DNA of 64,000 nt from Frigidibacter sp. ROC022 (GCF_024723735.1 NZ_JANQDU010000001.1:744001-808000), one strand, 5' to 3'; shown: positions 8,447 to 16,914, counted from the first letter of the stretch. The notes: generated from the letters alone by a model not told the origin. Translations and numbers: made by a program.

Positions 8447-9126
8447 GCAATCTGGACCGCTTCATCGAGACCTTCCTGAACGGGGCGGTGCTGGCGAAAT
8501 ACACGCCAAGCATCCTGCAGGGCGTCTGGGTGACCGTCGAACTGTCGATCCTGATCGTGATCTCTGGAACGCTGCTGGGAACCCTGCTGGCCTGTATCCG
8601 CGCCTATCGGCTGCGGCTGATATCCTTCCTGATCGTGATCTATGCCGACATCTTCCGCGCCCTGCCGCCGCTGGTGCTGATCCTGCTGGCCTATTTCGGC
8701 CTGCCCAACATCGGCCTCTCGCTGTCGAGCTTCACCGTTCTCTTCGTGATCCTCGGCCTGACGCTGGGCGCCTTCGCGGAAGAGATCATCTGGGCCGGCA
8801 TCACCTCGACCGACAAGGGCCAGTGGGAGGCCGCCCGCTCGACCGGGCTCGGCTTCACCCGGACGCTGATCCATGTCGTGCTGCCCCAGGCGGTGCGCAT
8901 GGTCATCCCGCCGCTGACCAACCGGGCCATCGCGATCACCAAGATGACCGCGCTCGGCACGGTGATCGGGGTGCCGGACATCCTCAACCAGGCCACCACG
9001 GCGCAGAGCTTTTCCGGCAACGCCTCGCCGCTGACCCTGGCCGCCATGGCCTATGTGCTGCTGTTCCTGCCCTTCGTGATCCTGTCACGCTGGCTCGAAA
9101 GCCGGTTCTCCTGGAAGAAGAACTGA
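8443..9126 (+). CDS. amino-acid ABC transporter permease (first)
   Basis: A 227-aa HisMQ-type inner-membrane permease with about five membrane helices. The N-terminal family block appears around [35 protein letters not shown] is conserved, and the cytoplasmic EAA loop reads [22 protein letters not shown]. It is coupled to the ATPase by an ATGA overlap and followed after 3 bp by a second, related permease. Family knowledge: two such permeases form the heterodimeric pore. Length is typical. Confidence 0.92.
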   Translation: MSNLDRFIETFLNGAVLAKYTPSILQGVWVTVELSILIVISGTLLGTLLACIRAYRLRLISFLIVIYADIFRALPPLVLILLAYFGLPNIGLSLSSFTVLFVILGLTLGAFAEEIIWAGITSTDKGQWEAARSTGLGFTRTLIHVVLPQAVRMVIPPLTNRAIAITKMTALGTVIGVPDILNQATTAQSFSGNASPLTLAAMAYVLLFLPFVILSRWLESRFSWKKN

Positions 9127-9129
9127 CCC

Positions 9130-9795
9130 ATGGACCAGCTCATTCAGCAATTCTTCAACATCGACATCATGATGCGGGCCTGGCCCACGATCATGCGCGG
9201 CCTCGGCGTGACGCTGCTGATCTGCTGCGCGGTGATCCCGCTGGGCCTGGCGGGCGGGCTGATCGCGGCGCTGGCATCGACGGCGCGGTCGCGCTGGCTG
9301 CGCTGGCCGGCGGTGGCGCTGGTGGACCTGTTCCGGGCGATCCCGCCGCTGGTCCTGCTGATCTTCGTCTATGCCGGCCTGCCGTTCACCGGCATTCAGC
9401 TGTCGCCCTTCGTGGCGGTGACGGTCGCCTTCCTGCTGAACAACTCGGCCTATTACGGCGAGGTGTTCCGCGCCGGGCTGATCTCGATCGGCAAGGGCCA
9501 GGCCGAGGCCGCGCGCTCCACCGGTCTCACGCAGCGCCAGACGCTGGTCCACGTGATCCTGCCGCAGGCGATCCGCAACGTGTTGCCCGACCTGATCTCG
9601 AACACCGTCGAGGTGGTGAAACTGACCTCGCTCGCCTCGGTCGTGTCGCTTGGCGAACTGCTTCATGCCGCCGATCTTGCGCGATCGGTGACCTACAATG
9701 CCTCGCCGCTGACGCTGGCGGCGGGGGTCTATCTTGTCCTCATCTGGCCCGTGGTCCGGCTGCTCAGCCGCTACCAGCGCCGGATATCTGTCTGA
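9130..9795 (+). CDS. amino-acid ABC transporter permease (second)
   Basis: A 221-aa HisMQ-type permease, clearly a paralogue of the preceding gene. It has VDLFRAIPPLVLLIFVYAGLP and the EAA loop [23 protein letters not shown]. Five or so hydrophobic helices are visible. It starts 3 bp after the first permease, so the pair is co-translated and should form the heterodimeric channel of the importer. The next gene, N-carbamoyl hydrolase, begins 10 bp downstream, tying transport directly to catabolism. Confidence 0.92.
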   Translation: MDQLIQQFFNIDIMMRAWPTIMRGLGVTLLICCAVIPLGLAGGLIAALASTARSRWLRWPAVALVDLFRAIPPLVLLIFVYAGLPFTGIQLSPFVAVTVAFLLNNSAYYGEVFRAGLISIGKGQAEAARSTGLTQRQTLVHVILPQAIRNVLPDLISNTVEVVKLTSLASVVSLGELLHAADLARSVTYNASPLTLAAGVYLVLIWPVVRLLSRYQRRISV

Positions 9796-9805
9796 AAGGG
9801 TAAAC

Positions 9806-10732
9806 ATGCGAGAGATTGTTGTCGGAGCCGCCCAGATGGGCCCGAACCAGAAGGCCGACAGCCGCGAGGCGATCGTCGCGCGGATGCTGGCGCTTCTGGA
9901 AGAGGCCGGGCGCGCAGGCTGCACGATGGTCGTCTTTCCGGAACTGGCGCTGACGACCTTCTTCCCGCGCTGGTACATGGAGGATCAGGCCGAGGTCGAC
10001 CGCTGGTTCGAGACCGAGATGCCGAACGCCGCCACCAGGCCGCTGTTCGACCGGGCCCGGGAACTGGGGGTCGCGATCAGCTTCGGCTATGCCGAGCTGA
10101 CCCCGGACGGGCACCATTTCAACACCCAGATCCTGACCGACCGGCAGGCGAACATCATCGCCAAGTATCGCAAGATCCACCTGCCCGGCCATTCCGAATA
10201 CGATACCGAACGGGCCTTCCAGCATCTCGAGAAACGCTATTTCGAACCCGGCGATCTGGGCTTTCCGGTCTGGCGCACCCAGGATGCGGTGGTCGGCATG
10301 CTGATCTGCAACGACCGGCGCTGGCCCGAGGCCTACCGGGTGCTGGGGCTTCAGGGCGTGGAACTGGTGATCCTCGGCTACAACACGCCCTCGGTGAACA
10401 GCCAGGACAGCAGCGAAGGCGAGGAACAGCGGCTCTACCATTCCGACCTGTCGATGACCGCGGGCGCCTATCAGAACGCCACCTGGGTGGTGGGCGTCGC
10501 CAAGGCGGGCGACGAGGACGGCCATCCGCTGATGGGCGGCTCGATCATCGTCGATCCCAACGGCTATGTGGTGCAGCGCGCCAAGACCAAGGGGGACGAA
10601 CTGCTGGTTCATGCCTGCGACATGGACCTGTCGGTCTTCGGCAAGAAGACGATCTTCGATTTCGCCCGGCATCGCCGGATCGAGCATTACGGCCTGATCA
10701 CCAGCCAGACGGGCACGGTCGTGAAGGTATGA
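9806..10732 (+). CDS. N-carbamoyl-D-amino-acid hydrolase (nitrilase superfamily)
   Basis: A 308-aa carbon-nitrogen hydrolase that cleaves N-carbamoyl-D-amino acids to the D-amino acid, CO2 and ammonia. The Glu-Lys-Cys triad is visible: E46 in VVFPELALTTFFPRW, K123 in KYRKIHLPG and C168 in GMLICNDRRWPE. The NDRRWPE block after the cysteine and the long EYDTERAFQHLEKRYF segment are characteristic of D-carbamoylases rather than beta-ureidopropionases. Length matches the about 304-aa family. The start at 9806 has AAAGGG 5 bp upstream; the open frame begins earlier, inside the permease. It acts after the hydantoinase encoded later in the operon. The stop overlaps the next ATG. Confidence 0.88.
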   Translation: MREIVVGAAQMGPNQKADSREAIVARMLALLEEAGRAGCTMVVFPELALTTFFPRWYMEDQAEVDRWFETEMPNAATRPLFDRARELGVAISFGYAELTPDGHHFNTQILTDRQANIIAKYRKIHLPGHSEYDTERAFQHLEKRYFEPGDLGFPVWRTQDAVVGMLICNDRRWPEAYRVLGLQGVELVILGYNTPSVNSQDSSEGEEQRLYHSDLSMTAGAYQNATWVVGVAKAGDEDGHPLMGGSIIVDPNGYVVQRAKTKGDELLVHACDMDLSVFGKKTIFDFARHRRIEHYGLITSQTGTVVKV

Positions 10733-11352
10733 CGCAGCTCGACCTCACCCGGCTGGCGCCCATGGACCGCTACAAGCTGCTGACGGCGGTGGTGATTCCG
10801 CGCCCGGTGGCCTGGGTGACGACTATGGACCGGTCGGGCCGGGTCAACGCCGCGCCGTTCTCGTTCTTCAACCTGTTCGGCCAGGACCCGGCGCTGATCA
10901 TCCTCGGGCTCGAGCATCACCGCGACGGCACGGGCCCCAAGGATACCGCCCGCAACATCGCCGACAGCGGCGAATTCGTGGTCAACATCGTGACGCCGGA
11001 CCTGGTGGAGCCGATGGTGGAAACCGCCGCCGCCTATGCCGCGGATGTCAGCGAACCCGAGGTTCTGGGCCTGGAGCTGGCGCCTTCGTCCCTGGTCGCG
11101 CCGCCCCGGCTGGCAGCGGCGCCCGCCGCCATCGAATGCCGGCTGAAGGACACGCTGCGCTATTCGCCCGAGCGCGATATCGTGGTCGGTGAGGCGGTGG
11201 CGCTGGCCGCGCATGACGGGTTGCTCGATACCGAACGCATGCATGTCGATTGGGACGGCGACTATCCGGTGGCCCGGCTCTTCGCCGACCGCTATGCCCG
11301 GCTTGAAGAGATCGGGCGCCACACCATACCGAAACCAGTGGGACAAAGATGA
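10729..11352 (+). CDS. flavin reductase family protein (FMN-binding split barrel)
   Basis: A 207-aa flavoprotein of the DIM6/NTAB, flavin-reductase-like domain family. The FMN-binding N-terminal part is clear: VVIPRPVAWVTTMDRSGRVN, then AAPFSFFNLFGQDPALIILG and DTARNIADSGEFVVNI. Members bind FMN and either supply reduced flavin to a monooxygenase or act on small substrates themselves. No flavin monooxygenase occurs in this operon, so its partner or direct substrate is not evident. It is joined to both neighbours by ATGA overlaps, so it is an integral operon member. Its presence in a hydantoin pathway is unusual. Confidence 0.82.
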   Translation: MTQLDLTRLAPMDRYKLLTAVVIPRPVAWVTTMDRSGRVNAAPFSFFNLFGQDPALIILGLEHHRDGTGPKDTARNIADSGEFVVNIVTPDLVEPMVETAAAYAADVSEPEVLGLELAPSSLVAPPRLAAAPAAIECRLKDTLRYSPERDIVVGEAVALAAHDGLLDTERMHVDWDGDYPVARLFADRYARLEEIGRHTIPKPVGQR

Positions 11353-12284
11353 CCGAGCTTATCCATCGCAATTCATCCGGGGTCTTCGTGATCGCCGCGA
11401 CTCCGTTCACCGAGGACGGGGCGCTCGACCTGGACTCGACCGACCGGATGGTCGATTTCTATCTCGAGACCGGCGTCACCGGCATGACCATCCTCGGGAT
11501 CATGGGCGAGGCCCCGAAACTGTCGGGCGAGGAGTCGCGCAGCTTCGTCAAGCGCGTCCTGGCCCGCGTTGCCGGCAAGGTGCCGGTGATCGTCGGCGTC
11601 TCGGGGGGCGGGCTCGACCCGATGCGGGCCCTGACGGCCGAGGTGATGGAGGCCGGCGCCGCGGGCGTCATGGTCGCACCGATGCCGGGGCTTGGTCCCG
11701 AGGACCGGCTCGAAGGCTATTTCGCGCAGGTCTGCAAGACGCTCGGCCCCGATGTCCCGATCTGCCTGCAGGACTATCCGCAGACGACGGGCGTCCGCTT
11801 CTCGGTCGAGAGCATCCTGCGGATCGCGCGGCAGAACCCGCAGGTGGTGATGCTCAAGCATGAGGATTGGCCGGGGCTCAACAAGCTGTCGCGCGTCCGG
11901 GCCGAAACCGATACCGCCGAGCAGCCGCGGCTGTCGATCCTGACCGGCAACTCGGCCCTGTTCCTGCCGCAGGAGATGCAGCGCGGCGCCGACGGGGCGA
12001 TGACCGGCTTTGCCTATCCCGAGATGATGGTGCAGGTGGTGGACCTGTGCCTGAAGGGAGAGCATGACCGGGCCGAGGACATCTTCGACGCCTATCTGCC
12101 GCTGGTCCGCTACGAACAGCAGCTGGGCCTTGGGCTGGCGATCCGCAAGGAGACATTGAAGCGGCGCGGTGTGATCGCCTCGGCCAGGGTGCGGGCCCCC
12201 GGGCCGACGATGACGCCCGCCGATCACGACGACCTGACCCGTCTGGTCGGGCGGCTGGAGAAACGTTTGGAGGAATTGGGCTGA
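11349..12284 (+). CDS. DapA-family lyase/aldolase (dihydrodipicolinate synthase-like)
   Basis: A 311-aa TIM-barrel enzyme of the DHDPS/N-acetylneuraminate lyase family. The Schiff-base lysine is K170 (VVMLKHEDWPG), the active-site tyrosine is Y143 (LQDYPQTTG) and the substrate loop is TILGIMGEAPKLS in place of the usual GTTGE. The altered loop and the HEDWPG sequence after the lysine indicate an unassigned catabolic subfamily rather than lysine biosynthesis. It forms and breaks C-C bonds next to a keto acid in known members. Start and stop overlap both neighbours. It may process the keto acid left after the D-amino acid is deaminated; that is inference. Confidence 0.85.
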   Translation: MTELIHRNSSGVFVIAATPFTEDGALDLDSTDRMVDFYLETGVTGMTILGIMGEAPKLSGEESRSFVKRVLARVAGKVPVIVGVSGGGLDPMRALTAEVMEAGAAGVMVAPMPGLGPEDRLEGYFAQVCKTLGPDVPICLQDYPQTTGVRFSVESILRIARQNPQVVMLKHEDWPGLNKLSRVRAETDTAEQPRLSILTGNSALFLPQEMQRGADGAMTGFAYPEMMVQVVDLCLKGEHDRAEDIFDAYLPLVRYEQQLGLGLAIRKETLKRRGVIASARVRAPGPTMTPADHDDLTRLVGRLEKRLEELG

Positions 12285-13072
12285 TGGATCTGGGGCTGAA
12301 GGGAAAACGGGCGCTGGTCATGTCGTCCTCGCGCGGGCTGGGGCTGGGCATCGCGAAGGTGCTGGCCGAAGAGGGCGCCGACGTGCTGCTGTCGGGCCGC
12401 TCGGAGGACCGGCTGGCCGCCGAGGTCGCGGCGATCAACGCCAAGGGGCAGGGCAGGGCGCATTGGGTCGCCTGCGACCTGGCCCGCGACGATGCGGCCG
12501 AGACACTGGCGCAGGCGGTGGCCGAGAAGCTGGGGGCCGCCGATATCCTCGTGGCCAACACCGGCGGTCCGCCGCCGGGCAAGATGGTCGATGCCGATCC
12601 CGCGACGCTGACCGGTCACTTCAACCAGATGGTGCTGCGGGTGATCGAGACGACCGACAAGCTCTTGCCGGCGATGCGCAAGGCCGGCTGGGGCCGGGTC
12701 CTCGCCATCGGTTCGTCCGGCGTCATCCAGCCGATCCCGACACTTGCGGTGTCGAACACGATCCGTTCTGCCCTGGTCGGCTGGTCGAAATCGCTGTCGA
12801 ACGATCTCGCCGCCGAAGGGATCACCGTCAACATGCTGATCCCGGGCCGGATTCACACCGAGCGCGTGGATGAACTCGACGCCGCCGCCGCCAAGCGGGG
12901 CGGGGTCTCGATCGACGAGGCCCGCATGGCCTCGGCCAGTACCATCCCGGCCGGCCGCTACGGAACGGTCGAGGAATTCGCCAAGACCGCCGCCTTCCTC
13001 GTCTCGGCACCGGCCAGCTACATCACCGGCAGCCTCGTGCGCTGCGACGGTGGCTCCATCAGATCGGTGTGA
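12284..13072 (+). CDS. short-chain dehydrogenase/reductase
   Basis: A 262-aa classical SDR with an N-terminal Rossmann segment (GKRALVMSSSRGLGLGIAKVL), a CDLARDD acidic turn and the NTGG motif in place of NNAG. The catalytic serine is in IGSSGV. The usual YxxxK is replaced: the region reads TLAVSNTIRSALVGWSKSLS, with S-N-T-I-R where Y-x-x-x-K is expected. This atypical active site is shared with the '3-oxoacyl-ACP reductase-like' SDRs found in sugar-acid loci, but it makes redox activity uncertain. The ATG overlaps the preceding TGA (TGATG), and the hydantoinase starts 2 bp after its stop. Confidence 0.85.
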   Translation: MDLGLKGKRALVMSSSRGLGLGIAKVLAEEGADVLLSGRSEDRLAAEVAAINAKGQGRAHWVACDLARDDAAETLAQAVAEKLGAADILVANTGGPPPGKMVDADPATLTGHFNQMVLRVIETTDKLLPAMRKAGWGRVLAIGSSGVIQPIPTLAVSNTIRSALVGWSKSLSNDLAAEGITVNMLIPGRIHTERVDELDAAAAKRGGVSIDEARMASASTIPAGRYGTVEEFAKTAAFLVSAPASYITGSLVRCDGGSIRSV

Positions 13073-13074
13073 CC

Positions 13075-14529
13075 ATGGATATCGTCATCAAGAACGGCAC
13101 AGTCGCCACGGCCTCGGACACCTTTCGCGCCGATGTCGGCATCGCCGGCGGGCGCATCACCGCCATTGCCGACGACCTGTCCGCCGCGCGGGAGATCGAT
13201 GCGACCGGAAAGCTGGTTCTGCCCGGCGGGATCGAGGCGCATTGCCACATCGCCCAGGAAAGCGCGACCGGCGGGATGACGGCGGACGATTATCGCAGCG
13301 GCTCGATCTCGGCCGCATTCGGCGGCAATTCGTGCTTCATCCCCTTCGCCGCCCAGCATCGCGGCATGGGGGTTCTCGAAACGCTCGATCTCTATGACAG
13401 CCGGGCCCAGGGCGCTTCGGTCATCGACTACGGCTATCACCTGATCGTCGCCGACCCGACCGAGAAGGCACTGACCGAGGAACTGCCGCAGGCCTTCGCG
13501 CGCGGCGTGACCTCGTTCAAGGTCTTCATGACCTACGACCTGATGAAGATCGACGACAGCCAGTTCCTCGATATCCTCTCGGTCGCCAAGAGCCACGGCG
13601 CGCTGACCATGGTGCATGCCGAGAACTCGGGTATCATCAAGTGGATATCCGACCGGCTGGTGGCCTCGGGCCATACCGCGCCGCGCTATCACGCAATCAG
13701 CCACCCCGCCGCCGCCGAGGCCGAGGCGATCAACCGCGCGATCACCCTGGCCCGTTTCGTCGATGCGCCGCTGCTGATCGTCCATGTCTCCACGCCCGAA
13801 GGTGCCGGGCTGGTGGCGCAGGCCCGGCTGGAAGGCGCGAAGATCTTCGGCGAGACCTGCCCGCAATACCTGTTCCTGACCAAGGACGATCTCGACCGCC
13901 CCGGCATGGAAGGGGCCAAGTTCATGTGCTCGCCCCCGGTGCGCGACACGCCCACGCAAGAGGCGCTGTGGCGGCATCTGCAGGCGGGCACCTTCTCGGT
14001 CTTTTCCTCGGATCACGCGCCCTATCGCTTCGATGCCAGCGGCAAGCTGTCGAAGGGCCCCGAGGCAACGTTCAAGCAGATCGCCAACGGCATGCCGGGC
14101 CTTGCCCTGCGCCTGCCGCTGTTGTTCTCGGAAGGTGTGCGCGGCGGAAGGATCACGCTGAACCAGTTCGTCGCGCTCGGCGCCACCAACGCGGCGAAGC
14201 TCTACGGGATGCATCCGCAGAAGGGCACCATCGCCATCGGCGCCGATGCGGATATCGCAATCTGGGACCCGGAAGAGACCCGGACCGTCACCGTCGAGGG
14301 CCAGCACGACAACATGGACTACACGCCTTTCGAGGGGCGCCAGGTCACCGGCTGGCCGGTCACGGTGCTGTCGCGGGGCGAAACGGTGATCGACGGCGGT
14401 GAACTGGTGGCCGAGCCGGGCCGGGGCCGCTTCGTTGCCCGGGCGCGGCCCGACTTCACCGGCTATCCCGGCACGCGGACCCCGGAACTCGACCCGGCCT
14501 GGAACTTCGGGGCGGAGATCGCGCCGTGA
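13075..14529 (+). CDS. hydantoinase/dihydropyrimidinase family amidohydrolase
   Basis: A 484-aa cyclic-amidase of the dihydropyrimidinase/D-hydantoinase family, which opens 5-substituted hydantoins to N-carbamoyl amino acids. Binuclear metal-site features are present: H56-C57-H58 (GGIEAHCHIAQ), the lysine expected to be carbamylated at K149 (TSFKVFMTY), histidines in MVHAEN and LIVHVST, and the aspartate in SSDHAPY. The HCH replaces the common HTH. The ATG at 13075 is preferred; an in-frame GTG at 13069 overlaps the SDR stop. With the carbamoylase and racemase of the same operon it makes the full hydantoin-to-D-amino-acid route. Confidence 0.9.
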   Translation: MDIVIKNGTVATASDTFRADVGIAGGRITAIADDLSAAREIDATGKLVLPGGIEAHCHIAQESATGGMTADDYRSGSISAAFGGNSCFIPFAAQHRGMGVLETLDLYDSRAQGASVIDYGYHLIVADPTEKALTEELPQAFARGVTSFKVFMTYDLMKIDDSQFLDILSVAKSHGALTMVHAENSGIIKWISDRLVASGHTAPRYHAISHPAAAEAEAINRAITLARFVDAPLLIVHVSTPEGAGLVAQARLEGAKIFGETCPQYLFLTKDDLDRPGMEGAKFMCSPPVRDTPTQEALWRHLQAGTFSVFSSDHAPYRFDASGKLSKGPEATFKQIANGMPGLALRLPLLFSEGVRGGRITLNQFVALGATNAAKLYGMHPQKGTIAIGADADIAIWDPEETRTVTVEGQHDNMDYTPFEGRQVTGWPVTVLSRGETVIDGGELVAEPGRGRFVARARPDFTGYPGTRTPELDPAWNFGAEIAP

Positions 14530-15167
14530 CCGGGCCGATCGTCGTCATCAACCCGAACTCGAACCAGGCGGTGACCGACGGCCTGTCCGAGGCGCTGGAA
14601 CCGTTCCGCGCCGCGGTCCCCATCGAGTGCCTGACGCTGGACGAGGGGCCCTTCGGCATCGAAAGCCAGCGCGATGTCGATCAGGTGGCCCTGCCGCTCG
14701 CCGCCCTGATCGAGCGGCGCCCGGACGCCGGTGCCTTCGTCATCGCCTGCTATTCCGATCCGGGCATCGACCTCTGCCGCGCCACGGCCCGGGTGCCGGT
14801 CTTCGGGATCCAGGAATCCGGCCTGCTGACCGCCATGGCCCGGGGCGACCGTTTCGGTGTCTTCGCCATCGCCGAGCCGTCGATCCGGCGCCACATGCGC
14901 TACATGCGCCGGATGGGCGTCGAGCAGCGCCTGGCCGGGGAACGCGCGCTGAACATGAGCGTAGACGAGAGCGCACGCGGCGACGGAACCCTGGCCCGGC
15001 TCACCGAGGTCGGCCACGAGCTGATCGGTGACGGCGCCGAGGTGCTGATCCTCGGCTGCGCCGGCATGGCCCGCCACCGGGCGCCGCTGCAGGAGGCGCT
15101 CGGCTGCCCGGTGATCGACCCGACACAGGCCGCGGTGGCCATGGCCATGGGCGCGGTGCTGGCCTGA
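14526..15167 (+). CDS. hydantoin racemase/Asp-Glu racemase family protein
   Basis: A 213-aa protein of the aspartate/glutamate/hydantoin racemase family. The N-terminal IVVINPNSN motif is diagnostic of hydantoin racemases. The two active-site cysteines are C75 (FVIACYSDPG) and C178 (LILGCAGM), one for each face of the substrate. The family racemises 5-substituted hydantoins, so that a stereospecific hydantoinase can consume both enantiomers. The GTG start overlaps the hydantoinase stop by 4 bp. It is the last gene of the operon and is followed by a small hairpin (15167-15185) and a convergent gene. Other family members act on Asp or maleate; context favours hydantoin. Confidence 0.85.
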   Translation: MTGPIVVINPNSNQAVTDGLSEALEPFRAAVPIECLTLDEGPFGIESQRDVDQVALPLAALIERRPDAGAFVIACYSDPGIDLCRATARVPVFGIQESGLLTAMARGDRFGVFAIAEPSIRRHMRYMRRMGVEQRLAGERALNMSVDESARGDGTLARLTEVGHELIGDGAEVLILGCAGMARHRAPLQEALGCPVIDPTQAAVAMAMGAVLA

Positions 15168-15185
15168 CCCGCCCCGAATGCGGGT
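15167..15185 (+). terminator. small hairpin between convergent genes
   Basis: ACCCGC / GCGGGT arms (6 bp) around a 7-nt loop lie immediately after the racemase stop and before the convergent regulator's 3' end. There is no T-run, so it is at best a weak or factor-assisted terminator. Confidence 0.3.
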
Positions 15186-15204
15186 GAAGAGGGGCAGGCG
15201 GGTG

Positions 15205-15882
15205 TCAGGAGCCGGTCTGCTGGCGGCCGTCCGTCCCGGCCGCGGCCGATCCCGACGCCGGTTCCGGCTCCATCCCGACCAGCAGCTCCTCGACCATGAA
15301 GGCGATGAGCTGCTGGCGGTTCTGCAGTTCGGTCTTGCGGAAGACCGCCTTCATCTGGCTCTTGATCGTCGAGGCCGAGGTGCCGCGCAGCTCGGCGATC
15401 TCGCTGTTCGAGAAGCCCTTCATGGCGCAGATCGTGACCGCGCGCTCGGAAGGCGACAGCCCCCAACGGTCGAAATGGCCCATCAGGTGGTTCTGGTACT
15501 TGCCCGAGGTGACGTCGATCTGGCGGTGCATCGAGGCCATCCGGCGCTGCGTCTGCGTCAGGAAGGCAAAGCTGGTGATCACGCCGACGACAAGGCCGAT
15601 GCTGGCCCAGAACTGGATGTATTCCTGCCAGGCGTAGGGGATCGGCGTGTGGCGGATGCCCAGGACCTCGGACCAGAGTTCGCCGACGAAGAACAGCGCG
15701 CTCAGGAACTGGACCGTGAAGACCGCATAGAGAAGCGCCAGCTTCTGCTTGCAGAATGCCCTTGCACGCAGGGACCGCAGGCGTGACCGGCGGCCCCGCG
15801 CGGCAGGCAGGGGAACAGAGACATCAGAGGCCAAGGTTGTCGATTGCGCCGCCCACGGCGCCGCCCACGCTGTCCACGGCAT
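15205..15882 (-). CDS. membrane-associated LuxR-type transcriptional regulator
   Basis: The C-terminal half is a LuxR/GerE helix-turn-helix: WGLSPSERAVTICAMKGFSN, then SEIAELRGTSASTIKSQMKA. Before it come two membrane helices (KLALLYAVFTVQFLSALFFV and YIQFWASIGLVVGVITSFAF). This matches a Rhodobacterales family of about 170-200-aa membrane-tethered regulators. The start is unclear. Downstream of the upstream gene's stop (15824) the frame has no ATG, GTG or TTG before the conserved part, so translation either begins inside that gene (ATG at 15882, 59-bp overlap, giving 225 aa) or uses a rare codon such as CTG. The frame stays open to 16083. It probably senses a membrane signal; the target may be the neighbouring secreted-protein genes. 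Confidence 0.7.
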   Translation of the reverse strand: MPWTAWAAPWAAQSTTLASDVSVPLPAARGRRSRLRSLRARAFCKQKLALLYAVFTVQFLSALFFVGELWSEVLGIRHTPIPYAWQEYIQFWASIGLVVGVITSFAFLTQTQRRMASMHRQIDVTSGKYQNHLMGHFDRWGLSPSERAVTICAMKGFSNSEIAELRGTSASTIKSQMKAVFRKTELQNRQQLIAFMVEELLVGMEPEPASGSAAAGTDGRQQTGS

Positions 15883-16363
15883 CCCCGGCGGCACCGCCCA
15901 CGCTGTCCACAGCGCCTCCGACCGCACCACCGACGCTGCCGACGGCTCCTCCGACCGCGCTTCCGGCGCCGGCCACCGCGCCGCCGATCGAACCGCCGCC
16001 GGTCCCCGGCGAGGGGTCCGCCGGGCCGTCGCCGCCGCTGCCGCGTCCGGTTCCGCCGGCCGTGCCGCGTGCCGACCCGTCACCGATCACCTTGATGATC
16101 ATGTCGCTCTTGATCTCTCCGGTGTTGCGGCTGACCACCACCTCGCGCACCACCTTGCTGTTGGACGCGACGATGCGGATCCTGCCAAGGAAGGTCCGGG
16201 AGATCTTGTCTATCGTGAAGCCGTCGTTCTGCAGGGATGCCACGACCTGGACATAGGTCGGCTCGGCGCTCTGGTCGCCGGCATGGACCGGCGTCGGCGC
16301 AGAGGTCAGTCCCACAGTCATGGCCAGCACGGCCACCGTCATGATATTCCTGAGAGGAAACAT
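15824..16363 (-). CDS. secreted PepSY-like protein with glycine-rich repeat tail
   Basis: A 179-aa exported protein with a signal peptide at residues 1-28 (ending TPVHA before GDQSAEP). A PepSY-like domain spans about residues 35-95 (TYVQVVASLQNDGFTIDKIS, then RTFLGRIRIVA and REVVVSRNTGEIKSDMIIKV). The last 70 residues are a low-complexity tail of repeated SVGGAVGGAVDSVGGA-type units. PepSY domains are thought to bind or inhibit proteins in the envelope; the function here is unknown. The ATG at 16363 has AGGA-rich sequence upstream but not ideally spaced, and a longer start at 16432 is possible. The repeat tail overlaps the start region of the LuxR-type gene. Confidence 0.75.
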   Translation of the reverse strand: MFPLRNIMTVAVLAMTVGLTSAPTPVHAGDQSAEPTYVQVVASLQNDGFTIDKISRTFLGRIRIVASNSKVVREVVVSRNTGEIKSDMIIKVIGDGSARGTAGGTGRGSGGDGPADPSPGTGGGSIGGAVAGAGSAVGGAVGSVGGAVGGAVDSVGGAAGDAVDSVGGAVGGAIDNLGL

Positions 16364-16579
16364 CTTCCTATACCCTTCCTTGTGCAAGCCATGGCAGCAG
16401 AACTGGGCCACCTTGTGACCGAATTTGCGCAATGGCAGGGCGCCCGAGCCATCCCGAGCCGGGGGTAAAAGCGGGCCATCATACTACAGTCGTATGGACG
16501 GGGGCCGCCGTTCGGCCCGGTCCCGGCCCGGACCGAGTCGGGCGAAATCCGGGCTCCGCAAGGGCGCGGAATGGCCGAT

Positions 16580-16601
16580 CCCGGGGTCATTCCCGGGTTT
16601 T
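16580..16601 (+). terminator. terminator-like hairpin in gene-free region
   Basis: CCCGGG, a six-base loop, CCCGGG, then TTTT. This has the form of a plus-strand intrinsic terminator, although no plus-strand gene precedes it. It could end a short untranslated RNA starting near 16500. Confidence 0.35.
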
Positions 16602-16914
16602 CGCGTTTCCGGGCATCCTCCTTAGGGGGGAAGGAGGCCCGTTCCACCCTGCGGGCGGTTGGCCAGAGCGGGAATCGCCCGGAAGCTGGAGGCATCGTGA
16701 CAAGGACCGATGGCGCAGGGTCGTCGTGTCCGTTGAAGGGAGGCCAGACATGATCGGCCATGAAGCGTCCGGCATCCAGCAGCCCCGCAAGGGCCTTCCG
16801 CCCCGCGCGGCGATGCCGTGCCATGGCCTGCGCCATCATGCGATGCCGGCCATCCGCCGGATCATGGGTCTCTGACCCGCTTTTCGACGTCGGTCCATTC
16901 AGGGGAGTACAGAG

